Assembly (NCBI RefSeq): GCF_014839805.1
Contig: NC_051116.1
Span: 7,917,556-7,981,555 of the forward strand
Origin: Manduca sexta
Lineage: Eukaryota; Arthropoda; Insecta; Lepidoptera; Sphingidae
DNA: 64,000 nucleotides
Direction of reading: 5' to 3'
The stretch's first letter is position 1; each line of letters begins with the position of its first letter. Under the pieces are notes generated by a model. The model made no database searches, was not told where the DNA came from, and saw only the letters and a list, made by a program, of their open reading frames with translations. Below, in pieces: positions 12,300 to 24,400 of the stretch. The position numbers and the translations under genes are program-made.

Positions 12300-12569
12300 A
12301 GAATTTCATTTTAAATCTACAGTAATATATATATAAAAGTAGAAGAGTTTGTTTGTTTGAACGCGCTAATCTCAAGAACTATTGAACCGATTTAGATTTA
12401 TTTTTTTCACTTAAAGGAAGCTATATATCTATACATATTATAAAACAAAATCCCCTTTTCTGTCTGTGTGTATGCTTTCGATTTCTTCAAAATCTACTGA
12501 ACGGATTTTTATGAAATTTGGTATGGAGATAGTTTTAGACCCTGCGAAGGTTATAGGCTACATTCTATT
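12300..12569 (+). repeat. Helitron-like repeat running into the gap
   Basis: It contains GAAGAGTTTGTTTGTTTGAA, then ATCTCAAGAACTATTGAACC, and a second related module near 12434-12560. The gap follows directly. Contig B continues past the equivalent base (31445) without interruption, so the missing sequence in A can be read from B. Confidence 0.5.
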
Positions 12570-13069
12570 NNNNNNNNNNNNNNNNNNNNNNNNNNNNNNN
12601 NNNNNNNNNNNNNNNNNNNNNNNNNNNNNNNNNNNNNNNNNNNNNNNNNNNNNNNNNNNNNNNNNNNNNNNNNNNNNNNNNNNNNNNNNNNNNNNNNNNN
12701 NNNNNNNNNNNNNNNNNNNNNNNNNNNNNNNNNNNNNNNNNNNNNNNNNNNNNNNNNNNNNNNNNNNNNNNNNNNNNNNNNNNNNNNNNNNNNNNNNNNN
12801 NNNNNNNNNNNNNNNNNNNNNNNNNNNNNNNNNNNNNNNNNNNNNNNNNNNNNNNNNNNNNNNNNNNNNNNNNNNNNNNNNNNNNNNNNNNNNNNNNNNN
12901 NNNNNNNNNNNNNNNNNNNNNNNNNNNNNNNNNNNNNNNNNNNNNNNNNNNNNNNNNNNNNNNNNNNNNNNNNNNNNNNNNNNNNNNNNNNNNNNNNNNN
13001 NNNNNNNNNNNNNNNNNNNNNNNNNNNNNNNNNNNNNNNNNNNNNNNNNNNNNNNNNNNNNNNNNNNNN
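12570..13069. other. Scaffold gap (500 N)
   Basis: Exactly 500 undetermined bases. A second gap of the same length sits at 36657-37156. Identical round lengths mean placeholder gaps from scaffolding, so neither the true distance nor the order and orientation of the joined contigs is established. Confidence 0.98.
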
Positions 13070-14261
13070 TTGAAATGATAGTCCAGGATACGAGAGAATT
13101 CATATATTGATAATTTGCTTATTGATAGTATGATACTGATGTTAGGACAGGAGCACGCACGACCTAATGCAGTCTGATTGCTTTGCGCACTGATCTTATA
13201 GGTTTAATAAAAGCATTGGTGTGGCGTAAAGCGTTGACGCTGCAATGCACTTACTGGCTACGAGCTAACTCGTACACAGCCTGTGTATATTCAATTTTAA
13301 CAGGCAAGCATTGTCTTGACTAGCGAGAGGTAATCTCTCCTCAGTAAACTCTATCTGGACCCCACTTTGCTTACCATCAGGTGCAGTAGAATCTCTGACG
13401 TAATTTTTTTTAGTTGTTATTTATCGAAAATTGTTGAAGTATTGTATTCTGTTGATTGTTACAGTATTATGGTAAATAAATTACCAATAGTAACTTTTAC
13501 GAGTCAAGCAATACAATTCACGTTTACTGCTGAACATTGCACGTGTTATAATAAAAAAAATGCTGTGAATGTTTTAGAACAAAAAAATACTGTGAGGGTA
13601 TTTATGACATTCCTTTGCTATAAAAACACTGAGAATTTAACAGACCGTGGCACTTGGTCGTGTACACTCGTACCGATCGGTTGGTTAGTGAATTATTTGT
13701 GAAAGTATTTCTATACACAGTGATATTTAATTTTTTAATTAACTCGCTTCCGCTCCTAACACACGCATTCATATTACAAATAGGCAATCATCCAAATCGA
13801 TAGTATTACCAGAAATTACTGATTCAAGGGCAATCTTGTAATGTACGGGATTAGTCTAAAGCCGTAGACATATAGGATAAGTTGTATATAGAGTTGAATA
13901 TTACTTGATACGTATATAGATAGCTATAGAAATAACACTAACATATACATATCATTTTGACATTGTGTTACTAAATGAAACCACATATTATCTCATTGAA
14001 ATGCGAATGGCAGCACACAGTCCCATCAAAAAAACAAACTGATTAATTAACCACATCAACTCACGATTAATTAATCAACACAGTCCGGAACGGAATTTTT
14101 ACCGGTATTCCGGACACTCCGGTTGATTAAACTCGCATGGTTATTAACTGGGTCGGGTGTTACGTTTACTGTTCGCAACTCGAGTAGGAATCGTAAAAAT
14201 TTTCGTTAATTGTGTTCATATTGAAGTGTGAAAAATGTATAGAATGTGGCAGTGGCTTTGT

Positions 14262-14355
14262 TGTATTGCGGTAGTTTCGCGCTGGGATCTCAGGTTCGAT
14301 GCCTGGGTCAGGTAAAATTATGGGTTTTTCTGCTCGGATACTGGATTTTGGGATT
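14262..14355 (+). mobile_element. Degenerate SINE family 2 head
   Basis: A tRNA-like B-box (GGTTCGATGCC) is followed by GGTAAAATTATGGGTTTTTC and TGCTCGGATACTGG, which is the same layout as the SINE at 34991-35262 but much diverged. The same copy appears reversed in contig C at about 38030-38150. Confidence 0.5.
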
Positions 14356-14415
14356 CATTTGGCCATAAGAAACGACATGTTAATGTATTGTTGTAGTATA
14401 TTAACAAAGTGAAAG

Positions 14416-14685
14416 AGACTGCCTCGGTTTCGTAGTTGTACTCCATGCGCAGTACGACAGCGCTGAGGTTCTGGGTTCTAATCCCGGGTCGGGCAAAGTG
14501 ATATTTGGGATTTTATGCTCAATATCAGCCCGGAGTCTGGAATTTGTGCCTGATATGGCGATAGGCTCGCCCCCTATCACATCATGGGACGGAACACACT
14601 TGGCGAAATGTGGACGCCCTGGTTGCGCCTCTGCATACCCCTTTGGGTATAAATGCGTGATATTGTGTGTCTGTATTAACAAAAT
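14416..14685 (+). mobile_element. SINE family 2 copy with mutated B-box
   Basis: The copy starts GACTGCCTCGGTTTCGTAGT and ends near CCCTTTGGGTATAAATGCGT. The internal promoter B-box is GGTTCTAATCC in place of GGTTCGAATCC, and the A-box is altered, so it is unlikely to be transcribed by RNA polymerase III. The same insertion is seen reversed at about 37715-37988. Confidence 0.75.
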
Positions 14686-14999
14686 GGAACACAATTTGTA
14701 TAATTTTAATTTCTGCCGCATGTTGGCATTACTGTCGGCGGTTATGTCAAACCCTTTTACCTGTTAACTGTTACTTCTAAAATACAACAGAAATACGTAT
14801 CTAATATAAGTGCTTTATTTCGCAAAACTTTTACACAATATACCGTATTTTAATACGAAAAAAAAACATCAATCCTTTTCTTACTAATACAATAAAGAAA
14901 GCGAAAATTTTTAAAAATGTATGAATGTTACAAGAAAACGCTGTAACACTTTGACTGATCTAAATGATATTTATTGCACAGGTAGACCATAACCTGGAT

Positions 15000-15190
15000 T
15001 AACACATAGGCCACTTTTATCCCGGTAATATTGCTCCCGTGGGAAAAAATGGAATTTCTAATTAGATTTATCAAAAAGATGGCGCTGACGTCGTATTGTT
15101 TAAGAGACTTTTGTAGCGACAGAGACTTGACTCGGACAAAGCCCCGAGCAACAACTAGTATAAAATAATCTTTTGGCACTGTCACGTCTC
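15000..15190 (-). repeat. Helitron-like repeat fragment
   Basis: Reverse copy of the family at 7318-7732: it contains the complement of 'CTAGTTGTTGCTCGGGGCTT' and of the 'AAAAGTGGCCTATGTGTTAA' segment. It is part of the B/C overlap and appears in plus orientation at 37225-37450. Confidence 0.5.
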
Positions 15191-16119
15191 CTATAAATTC
15201 TAAGGGTGCAGGCACATAGTGGTATATTTAAAAAACAGAATATAATTATTTTTTTCATTGTTTTTTTTTGCTGGTAAAGATGCTCGAAAAAATGACAAGG
15301 AATAAATAAATATCGTTTAAGTAAAAGTTAAAAGTTTGAGTTGATTTTTCAATCAACAGAAAAAAAAATATTCATTATTTAAAGTACAACAGAAATTAAT
15401 TAAAAATGACAGATATTTGTGTAAAGTTGACGATCTGTCACATTTTTATATTCAGTCAAGTTTTATTTGACAATTATTGCAAAAAATAATCCTAAATGAA
15501 ATGTTATTAGCGTGACCATTCTAAGCATATTTGGCAAGATTGTTAACATTTTTTTTGTATATAGTTCTTATTAAAAAAAATGTATTATAATAAAGTCTAC
15601 AATGTGTACGCGTCCTTAGGTACCGTTTAATATTCTTATATTGTGCGCGAAAGTAATATTGTTAGGGAAAATGTATCACAAATGTATTCCACACTTCAAT
15701 TAAGTTAGAATCTTGAATTTGTATGAAATCTGCTGATATATTAAAATTGAATGAATTACTTTTGTAAGCCTAATTAAATTACTATTACAAGGTCCTGTGT
15801 TAATTTTTAATTATATTAGAAAAGTTATAATTCAAATTTTCATGGTGTTAAAAATTAGGAGACAATAATGGTCCCTTCTTTATAAATTTTTCGGAATTAT
15901 TGGAGATTATTAACTAAAAAATGCTTAGAATTATTTGATACACTACATAATTCAATTTGTGCATAAAACATTGCATAGAAACTATTAATAGTGAGCCATC
16001 GATTTGACGTTGGTATGGCCTAAATAAATCAAAGTTTATAAAATTTACAGGTACAATTTAACACTTAAAAAAAATTACAGTGACGGATTAAGGAATTTTC
16101 ACGGGGGGTCATTACTTAC

Positions 16120-16199
16120 CGGGTGATGTGGCGGCGGTGGACCGTGTCTATCTTTCATCATACCGGGCGGCGGCGGCCCACCGCTCCCGTAGTCCATGT
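16120..16199 (-). CDS. sm: sm (hnRNP L) exon, Pro/Gly-rich linker, on inverted contig B
   Basis: On the minus strand a CTCCCCAG acceptor precedes an 80-bp exon that ends at a perfect GTAAGT donor. After completing one split codon it reads MDYGSGGPPPPGMMKDRHG and then PPPPHHP. Phase is decisive: the preceding minus-strand exon (32768-32851) leaves one base, this exon supplies two, and it ends in phase 0, as the contig C exon at 39480 requires. The encoded Pro/Gly/His-rich segment continues naturally into the PPPPMHHPSMPP segment of that exon. In the hnRNP L family this is the linker between RRM2 and RRM3. The exon is on the wrong strand relative to the rest of the gene only because contig B is reversed. 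Confidence 0.85.
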
Positions 16200-17282
16200 C
16201 TGGGGAGAGACCAATATGAAAACATAAATATATATTTATGACAAAAGTACACATCAAATTCCCAATCTGAAGACATTAACACATCCAAACATGCAAAAGG
16301 TAGGGTTACAAGCGCGGCTCACGAGTTTTGGGGGATAAAAAAGAAAAATGTCCTTATTTTATGCAATACAAATGTAATTTTGAAATGTCATAGATTTGCG
16401 TAGAAATGAAAATGTTATTTTAGAACTGTGAATATATGAATAATGCTTGTTGTTGATAAACTAATATTATGTTTATATTACGCAATGCGGTTAATGTTGA
16501 AGATGACATTTTACACGTCGATTTTTGATACAGAGGCGGAAAGGACAATGGAAAACCAAACAAAAAAAGGAAATAACACTAAGACAGAATTGAAAAATAT
16601 ACCAAGCATACAATATATAAACTGATAATGCATTAAAAGAATGTCACAGTTGATGTAAAGGAACAAGAGGAAAAATTGTGTACGTGCGGTACAAGGACCC
16701 ATTTGTCTCCCACTGGATCCGCGCCCGTTCAGGAGAAGAAATGAAAGTCAAGTGTGTTTTTGTATAATGTATTTATTGTATATTTTAAGTACATTGTATA
16801 CAATAATGTGTACATAGAATAGAAAACGATTAGTAGAGAAAGTCCATGCTTGAACAGTTACTCATGTATTATTAGTATTAATAAATATGTAGTTTAATTA
16901 TTAAAAAAACATCTCGTGTCTCAGGATGACGAGCGCAGTGAAATACCAAACAATATTTCGTAATTCAAGGTGTTGGATGGTGTTTTTACTGTTTATGGGC
17001 GGACGTATGGCTTACCATCAGGCGAACGGCAAGCTCGTCTCGTCATTCAAAGCAATAAAAAAAAATTATACATCAACAGAGTTTCGAATTTTTCGAAATT
17101 TTGTTAAGGAAACCTTACTTCAATATCCATCCATCAAATATATTATGTATGACTGTGTCTATCAGATATTAAATTCTAATTTTAGTATATCAGGAAGCAA
17201 ATACCTATGTTGTTGTAATAGCGACTTTATTAGTAACAAATTAGTGGTCAAAATTTAATAAGTCTATTTGCAAAACTGTTAT
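16200..17282. other. Intronic sequence of sm with a non-LTR tail
   Basis: There is no gene here. The part at 16915-17066 carries the non-LTR tail landmarks (CATCTCGTGTCTCAGGATGA, CAATATTTCGTAATTCAAGG, ATCAGGCGAACGGCAAGCTC, and an A-rich end). The short frames at 16443 and 16926 are not conserved genes. The duplicated block begins at about 17283. Confidence 0.5.
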
Positions 17283-19730
17283 TTACTTGGACCCCTGTTT
17301 CCTTCGGTGTTGTATTACATACGGTGTCATGTTATACTGGTCGAGTTTCAAGTAATTACCACGATTAGTTTCTAAACTATAACTTTACTAATAAACGTTA
17401 CTAGAATAGTTAAACTTAATCTGTATACAGTTAGAGAGATATCGCACGAAAGTAACCTGGTAAGGGTCTAAACCTACTCAGAAATAGACTAGGCCCATGC
17501 TTTGTTAAAAATAAATTATTGTTTTATTTTATATATTACTTTATAAGTAACAGAAAATAATGGGAGTAATAAATCATTGTACGAAAACAGCAACGAAATT
17601 AAAAAACCAGTATATTACAATACAAACATTGCTATAAGCAATAATTTAAGTTTACTGGGTTATGTAGCTATCTCTTTCACACTTGCACAGTTAAATCCTA
17701 TGACGTCACGCTTTACTATGTGCCTCTGTTAAACTTCTATTGAAATATCAACCCTAAATGAATACTAATTAAGTCAACTATTCCATTTAATTTATTAGTA
17801 AAAAAACACACACACGTCATTTCATGCCGCTAAGCACACGTATTTATTCCTTATTCACATGCCGTACCATTCTGGGACTGTTCTGCCGTGTGCTGGTTGA
17901 TTTGACAGCTGTCATCGGCGCACGGTCTTGGCGCTGGCTGGGAGGGTACCGCGGTGGGATCTGCCGATATCAAAATCCTTAGTCCCTGCTCGTTGGAACA
18001 CTTCTGTCTTCTGTGTTTGTGTTGTGATTTGTCTTCGTATCTTCTGTGTGGCTTTGGTTGTGACGTTGTACACAAATTATACACAACGGCGTGTTTTTAA
18101 TTATTATAGCATACAATATGATGATCAGTGTAGTTTTTGATGGCATAATGTTTAGTATAAATCAGATTCTTGTATGAGTTTAATCACCGTACACAAAGTG
18201 TTAAAACCCGCCATAGTGGCCCACGTAAGTGTGTCGCGTTCCGGGATCAGCCTGTGTATATCCGGTTCTAGCAGGTCGGCATAATGGTGTCAACTGTCGA
18301 GGGGTAATCATCTCTCGTCAGTCGACATTCTATTGGACCCTATTCTACTTACCCGTGCTGGTATAAATAAGAAATCACCTCGTATTTGTAGAAAGATGTA
18401 AAAGAAACGTCTATAAAATAGAAAATACAATGAGTATAAAGAGTACTTGCAGACGGTATATTTTATATTTGTTTGCGACTCCGTCTGCGTGAAAAAGTTT
18501 TTTCAGGATATAAAGTAATAGAGCTTACTATTGGTGAGAAAAAAATCAAAATTGGTTTAGTAGTTTCTGAGAATAGCCCGTTTAAACAAACAAACACTTC
18601 AGCTTTATATAATAGTATAGATTTAAAAATTAAATTCAATCTTCGTATTCTGAAGTTTCTAAACATTGAATAGAGAGCAACTTGTTGCAACTGGAAGTGT
18701 CGACGTACTAACTTCGACTAACGACTGTCAGATTTAATTGTTAATTCAAACAATAAGTTCAGAAACGTACTGGCGCATCCGAATCCTTGTGCTTTGTAGT
18801 TTGGTAGAGATCATTCTGTTTGTAAAGGTGTTGTTGAAATGTAGGCTATAAGATATAAGCTATATCGCTTCTCGGATAAAAATCACGTACCTATAAGTAC
18901 CGTCAGATTTAATTGTTAATTCAAACAATAAGTTCAGAGAACATACAAACTCTTCAGCTTTATGGTTTAAATATAGATAGTCTCTAGGCATGTTTTTAAT
19001 CAATGTAAAAGTAAACAGTTCCTTCTTAAAATAAGGCAAGAACTATTCTCACAGTAGAAATAGGTAAAACGATTAATTGAGTGCAAACTTAACATTCTAA
19101 CTCTGATAATCATCTCAGCAATCTTTTAATCTAACTTAATAGCAAAAGGACAGTTCAATTTTAACTGCAAACCATCAGAAGACGTCGCACTATCAGTTCT
19201 AACCCGTTCCCACTGAACCAATGGTTTTCCAATACTTTAAAAGGTTCCTTAACGGCTCACCGAAATGCACTGACAGTTTTCTAACTTCCTTCGGGTTAAA
19301 TGTAACTATTATCGCCATTGACTTCAGCATTAATTATTATATGTATAGTTTTATTGGATTTTTTTCTCCTCATGCGTCTTCTGCAATAAGTAATCACTTG
19401 TCGTTTTCATTGTCATTACATTACTAACGTCTAACATACTTTACTACCCACCATGTCAACTCTGTCAGTATAAACATAAACCTAATTGGTTTCTCGATGT
19501 TATCAACTAACAAATACCTTTGTAGTTATCTTCAGCATGTTACATGATATATAAATAAAATAAATAATATGAATTAAAAAAAAATCATAGCTAATGAAAT
19601 CTAACTTTTTTATTTTGGGAAAAAAGGCGCGTTATCGCTACCACCACTCGGAGGGTCAGTGGAATGGTTATGTTGGTTTCACCGGTCTTACGGTCCAATG
19701 TCGACACTCGGTAGTATAACATCATCCGAG

Positions 19731-19893
19731 CAGTGGCGATGAGTGACATTTTTCAAAAGGTAAGCCGAAGTAAAAAAAAACCCCTAGTAATGATAACGAG
19801 GCTAATTTAACAGAAATCAAAAACTAAGACTAATATAAATGAACCTAAAAGGGAAGCCGGTAGGAATTGGATTGTACGGACGCTTCGCCACTG
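19731..19893. mobile_element. hAT-type MITE with perfect 8-bp target duplication
   Basis: A 163-bp insertion starts CAGTGGCGATGAG and ends CGCTTCGCCACTG, giving terminal inverted repeats that share CAGTGGCGA. The octamer CATCCGAG flanks it on both sides (19723-19730 and 19894-19901). Contig A has a single copy of the corresponding site near 2380-2390 and no insert. An 8-bp duplication with CAGTG-type ends is the signature of the hAT superfamily; the element has no coding capacity. Confidence 0.85.
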
Positions 19894-20142
19894 CATCCGA
19901 GCAAGCATCGGACTGATTCTCTAACCCTTGTATACCTCACACCGGCATACCAAACAACGCCCATGGTGGCTTTTTGGCGCATACGCGACTTCCTTAGGAA
20001 TTAATGAATCTTTAGTTTGTTATAACATTGTTCTAAAATTATTTCATCGAAGACGATAATAAAATTGACGAAAGGCGAATAAGAAAAAACACAATTAATT
20101 AATATATGATGATTATGTATTCATAATTTGGAAATATGTATA

Positions 20143-21446
20143 CCTAGTCTTGCCATAAATATTGTAATAAAGAAAAAAGAAAATTGTTAACTGCAAATAA
20201 CATTTATTACTTTTACAGTGTGTCAGTTTAATACATAAATATAAAACAATTAAAAATATAAAAAGCTTATTCGAAGTGGTCTCCATTGGCTGCAATACAG
20301 TCCTTTAAACGATGAGGCCAGTTATCAATAGAAGCACGCACTCTTTCCATGGGAAAATTCTTCACTGCCAATCGTATAGATTGTTTTAGGGACTCAAATT
20401 ATCATGGCGTTTAGAGCAAGCTGTACTCTCTAAAACTGACCACAAATCATAATCCAGCGGATTAAGATCGGGACTAGACGACGGCCAGTCTTCAGCTCTG
20501 ATGAAGTCCGAAACGTTCGATTCCAACCAAGACTGCGTGGACCGAGCTTTATGACCCGGCGCCGAGTCTTGCTGGAAGGACCATACTTGGTTATTGAACA
20601 TGGTGATGTTAAGGGGCTTAACTACCTTCTCAAGAATGGTATCTTGATACACTTGTGCCGATGTTTTGATACCTTTTCACAAAAATATGGCTCAGTCACT
20701 CCTTCATAGCTAACACCCCACCAAACCATCACTGAAGTCGGATAATGTCCACGTTGCACTCTGTCGACTAATTGGGAAGCTTCCTTAGAGCTTTGAGCAT
20801 AAATACGGTCATTTTGTTTGTTAAAATGTTGCTCAATTGTAAAAATTTTCTCATCCGTAAACAAAATTTTTCTGTGACCTCCCTTTGCGTACCGCTTCAG
20901 TAGTTGTTTCGATTTTACCACCCTATTCTTCTTTAAATTATCAGTTAAGAAATGGCCAGTGCGTCTCTTATAGGCTGCAAGTCCTAAGTCATCTTTTAAA
21001 ATACGCGACATGGTTCTAGGTGCTATCTTCATTTCCCGAGATAAAATCTTTTGCTTTCGGACAGGATTTCTTCGAATTCTTTCCCTTACTGCTTTGACCA
21101 CCTTTTTCGTACGAACACTACGTGGACGGCCAGATCTTTTCTGTCACAAACAGAGGAGGTCTCATTGTACCTATTAATAGCCCGGTACACAAACATTTTA
21201 CTAATACCAAGTGTATGGAGAGTTTTAAAAATTGCATTTGGCTCCATACCTACTTTGTGTAATGCTATCACAGCGATTCGGTTCTCTTTATCACCCCACA
21301 CCATTTTAATATCGCAAAATATTTTACAATGTATTGGCGCCAAAATGAGAAAACACAATGAACAATCGTATAAAAATGACAGATTCGAAATTCAAATGTA
21401 ATATTTTTTTATAATTAAGTGTAACAGTATTTATGGCCAGACTAAG
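20143..21446 (-). mobile_element. maT-type (DD37D) mariner, degenerate
   Basis: A 1.3-kb element has terminal inverted repeats (CCTAGTCTTGCCATAAATA at the left; the complement of CTTAGTCTGGCCATAAATAC at the right) and TA at both edges. Contig A has an empty site near 2627-2635. A broken transposase occupies the minus strand. The spacing between the second and third catalytic Asp residues is 37, which places it in the DD37D (maT) group of the Tc1/mariner superfamily, and the 1.3-kb length is normal for that group. The insertion is younger than the A/B split or polymorphic between haplotypes. Confidence 0.9.
20271..21306 (-). pseudogene. mariner maT transposase, frameshifted
   Basis: Transposase of the Tc1/mariner family, which cuts and joins element ends at TA sites. 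The coding sequence begins at MVWGDKENRIAVIALHKVG (about 21306) and includes the helix-turn-helix region. The catalytic core shows LFTDEKIF (first Asp), WSFQQDSAPGHKA (second Asp) and SSPDLNPLDYDLWSVLE (third Asp). It ends near 20271 after KDCIAANGDHFE. It is spread over at least four frame segments: breaks lie near 21095, near 20640 (just after the first Asp region) and near 20395. With three or more frameshifts this copy cannot make a full enzyme, although the core motifs are intact. Confidence 0.9.
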
Positions 21447-24400
21447 TACATCCAAACTTTAGTATATAAGTGTGGATATGTCTGGTTTGAAAGAATATTG
21501 TATTTACATACAATCGTAGAATAGTGAATAAGCGCAAATATTTTCATTGCTTTTTTTTGCAATTAATTATGTAACAATACGATTTAATATTTTAAGTGAA
21601 TTACATATTTTTTAATCCCCAAGCCCCTTAGTCCCTCCCGTGTCCATAAAGGCTGCCGTCTTCGAAACATCGGGAGATAATTATGATTATAAAAATCCGT
21701 AATAGTTTTAGTTTTAACATTCGAGTAAACATAAGACCATCATGATATTTTTTAAAAAACATGGGTCATTTTTTATTTAACAAAACAGCCCAACCGCAGC
21801 CCAGCATAGATGTAATGCACTCCGTAAAATATCGTATGAATATCCATTAGCTCAATACAGATGGCGCTAGCATCACGGCCCGCGGCCATGTTTAATTGTT
21901 TAAAAGCACACTTTGGTACACGGTAATTGTGTGGACAAAAATAAATCTATATGCAGTAGGGGCTCGTTCACATGTCCATATACTGCATGTTTATCTCGGG
22001 AAGAAATTAGGCAGTGTAACTACTGGACATAATAAGACTTAACACATCACGTCTTCCCCGTTTTACAAAACATCCATGAGTCACACAGAAATTCCTTATT
22101 AAACTCATCAAGCATCAAGCACGACTGGCTTTCACTAAAGCAAGTATTTCCAAATTTTACAAGTTGTGTTGATGTACAATTTGTACTGACGTTTCGATTC
22201 ACAGTAATGGCGACCGCAGTGAAATACCAAACAATACTTTGTAATTCAAGGTGTTGGATGGTGTTTCTACGGCCGTATCGCTTACCAATATACGAAAAAA
22301 CTCGTCTCGATATTCAAAGTAATAAAAAAAAAATTATAAATTAATCAGTGAGTTTTGGAGCCATAGCACAATTTACATACAGTACGAAATACATAAAAAT
22401 AGTTGTAAATTTTATAGTTTTTTCACATCTAACCATTCTAATTTACAACTGATTTCGATAAACGATCCCAATCTTAATCTTCAATCCGATTCCGAGAAGG
22501 AATCAATCAAAATAATTCATTTATACGCATGTCAAAAAGGTCTTTGTTCTGATTAGTCAATTTTTGAAATAGATCGAAAAAAGCGATTGGGATCGTTTAT
22601 AAAAAAGGTGTAGACAAAATTGGCTACAAGTTGTTACTGAAAGTAAAAAAAGGAAAAGAACATATTTTTAACAAATACATAATAAAATATTTTTTCTTTA
22701 GATCTGTCAATAAAAAATCCTTAGAGATATAAAACAGACAAATGTTTTTATATATTTTATTTTTTTGCCCTAAATACGGCAACTATATTAAATGTTCATT
22801 TACTACATTTAATGTAGTTAAAAATACGCGGTGTATTCCCAAATGTGACAGTGTGAACGGGGCTTTAGACGCGCGTTTTAAACGTCGAGTGCCGCCCACT
22901 TTACACTAAGTGAATTTATACAAAAACAACCACTCCGCCAACGGAGATATGGCCTGATTTGATTGTGGCCCGTGTTTTAGAAATATTCTTTTTATAGGTG
23001 GCTTTATACGAATAAAAAATATAATAATTCAAGATTTGAACGCTAAAATAAAATGCATATAGGATCGAGAATTTGTCTGGGAAATGATACGACCGCCCAT
23101 AAACAGTAACAACACCATTCAACACCTTGAATTACAAAGTACTGTTTGGTATTCCCCTGCGTTCGCCATCCTAAGTCATGAGATATTAAGTCTCATTATG
23201 TACAGTAGTTGCTCGAGCTACAATGTCCTTCAAATCGAAACACAACAGTCACTACACACTGGTCAAGCAGCAGAAATAGAATAATATTCCGTTTAAAATA
23301 AAACATAATTTCTCCCGACGCGCTCGTGAATATTTCACCAGAACAGTTCGCGTTTTTGACGGACGGTGCAAAATAGACTATTCAGAGCATCACACCTGTA
23401 AAGGAGTTTAAAAATTCAAGCGTTCGCTCGAGGTTTTTTTGAACTCACGAATCTGGCAATAAAGTTATTACGCCACGATATTCTTAGGTTATCGTCTGAG
23501 GTTGGAATTTTTAGTTTTTACAGCTGTATTTGTGTTAATAGCTTTTGCTTTTGCTTTTAGCTTTGTCTGTGAAATTACTGATGAGTTTTGAGTTTGATTC
23601 CCTGGTGACGGTAACTAGTGGTGATTTTATATTTGTAAAAAATCTCAATTATCAGTTTAACAATCATGCTAATTTTATTTTTGGTACTCAATAAAATTCT
23701 TAACATTGGTAATAGTGTAGGGTGTAATTGATTACAATTGTAATTAGAATAATATGTAATACGATTATATTCGAATTAGGTAAGTACACTTACTTGATTA
23801 CTCAATAGTTTTTACATAACTTATAGCTTAATATCAAAATAATAAACTAGAAACCGGTTATAACGACTCCGGTTATAGCGACACATCGATTTAACGACTA
23901 AATAGTAAGGTCCCTAAATAAATGCATATAAAAAGCGTATCGTTTATAACGATTATCGGATATAGCGTCCAGTTACGGTGATGCCTTCGAAGTCGTATAT
24001 ATATATTATTAAGATGCTGGCAAAATCACTGTGTAATTACCAGAAAAAAAAACCGAAATAGCACTTGAACCCTTCGTAACACACATCTTCATACAAAACA
24101 GAGATCAACTTACACTGGCCACAATAAGCACATAGTATTCCTAGTCAAAACTCGGTGAACTTTAACCGCACGCTCAAATTAATATTCGCCGCCACCTTTT
24201 GAGAATCACTTTAGATTAATCTTCACAAGCGTTTTAAAAAACGACGAGTTTTTTTCCACTCTCCACGTCGACGTGTGTTGAGTTGTAATTAGTTTTTATA
24301 TCTCCGGTTTTGATTGCAGGTTCTTTGTTCTCTTCATTCAATAACAACAAATGTTAAACGCCTCACAAACACTGCAAGTGTACGTTGTCTTTACTAATAT

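Larger units (their letters stand above)
1..12569. repeat. Contig A: long direct duplicate of 17283-31445
   Basis: Contig A aligns by eye along its whole length with 17283-31445 of contig B, in the same orientation, with scattered substitutions and small indels. No gene is seen in it; the open frames are short and fall in repeats. Differences are discrete. B carries a mariner (20143-21446), an hAT MITE (19731-19893) and a short retroposon (27573-27699) that A lacks. A carries an (AT)n expansion near 5134-5198 and a 120-bp tandem duplication at 369-600. In B this segment lies between two sm exons, so it is inferred to be intronic. It is either an uncollapsed alternative haplotype or a real segmental duplication; the haplotype reading is favoured. 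Confidence 0.85.
13070..15247. repeat. Inverted near-identical copy of 37157-39329
   Basis: The whole 2.18-kb start of contig B is the reverse complement of the start of contig C, with only isolated differences (for example one base near 13828 and homopolymer length differences). The overlap runs exactly from one contig end to the other: B begins at the base paired with 39329 and C begins at the base paired with 15247. This is the geometry of an unmerged dovetail overlap. Confidence 0.9.

Noticed and set aside
12466..13110. Open frame of 214 codons across the first N run
   Set aside because: Mostly undetermined bases; the sequenced part is a Helitron-like repeat.
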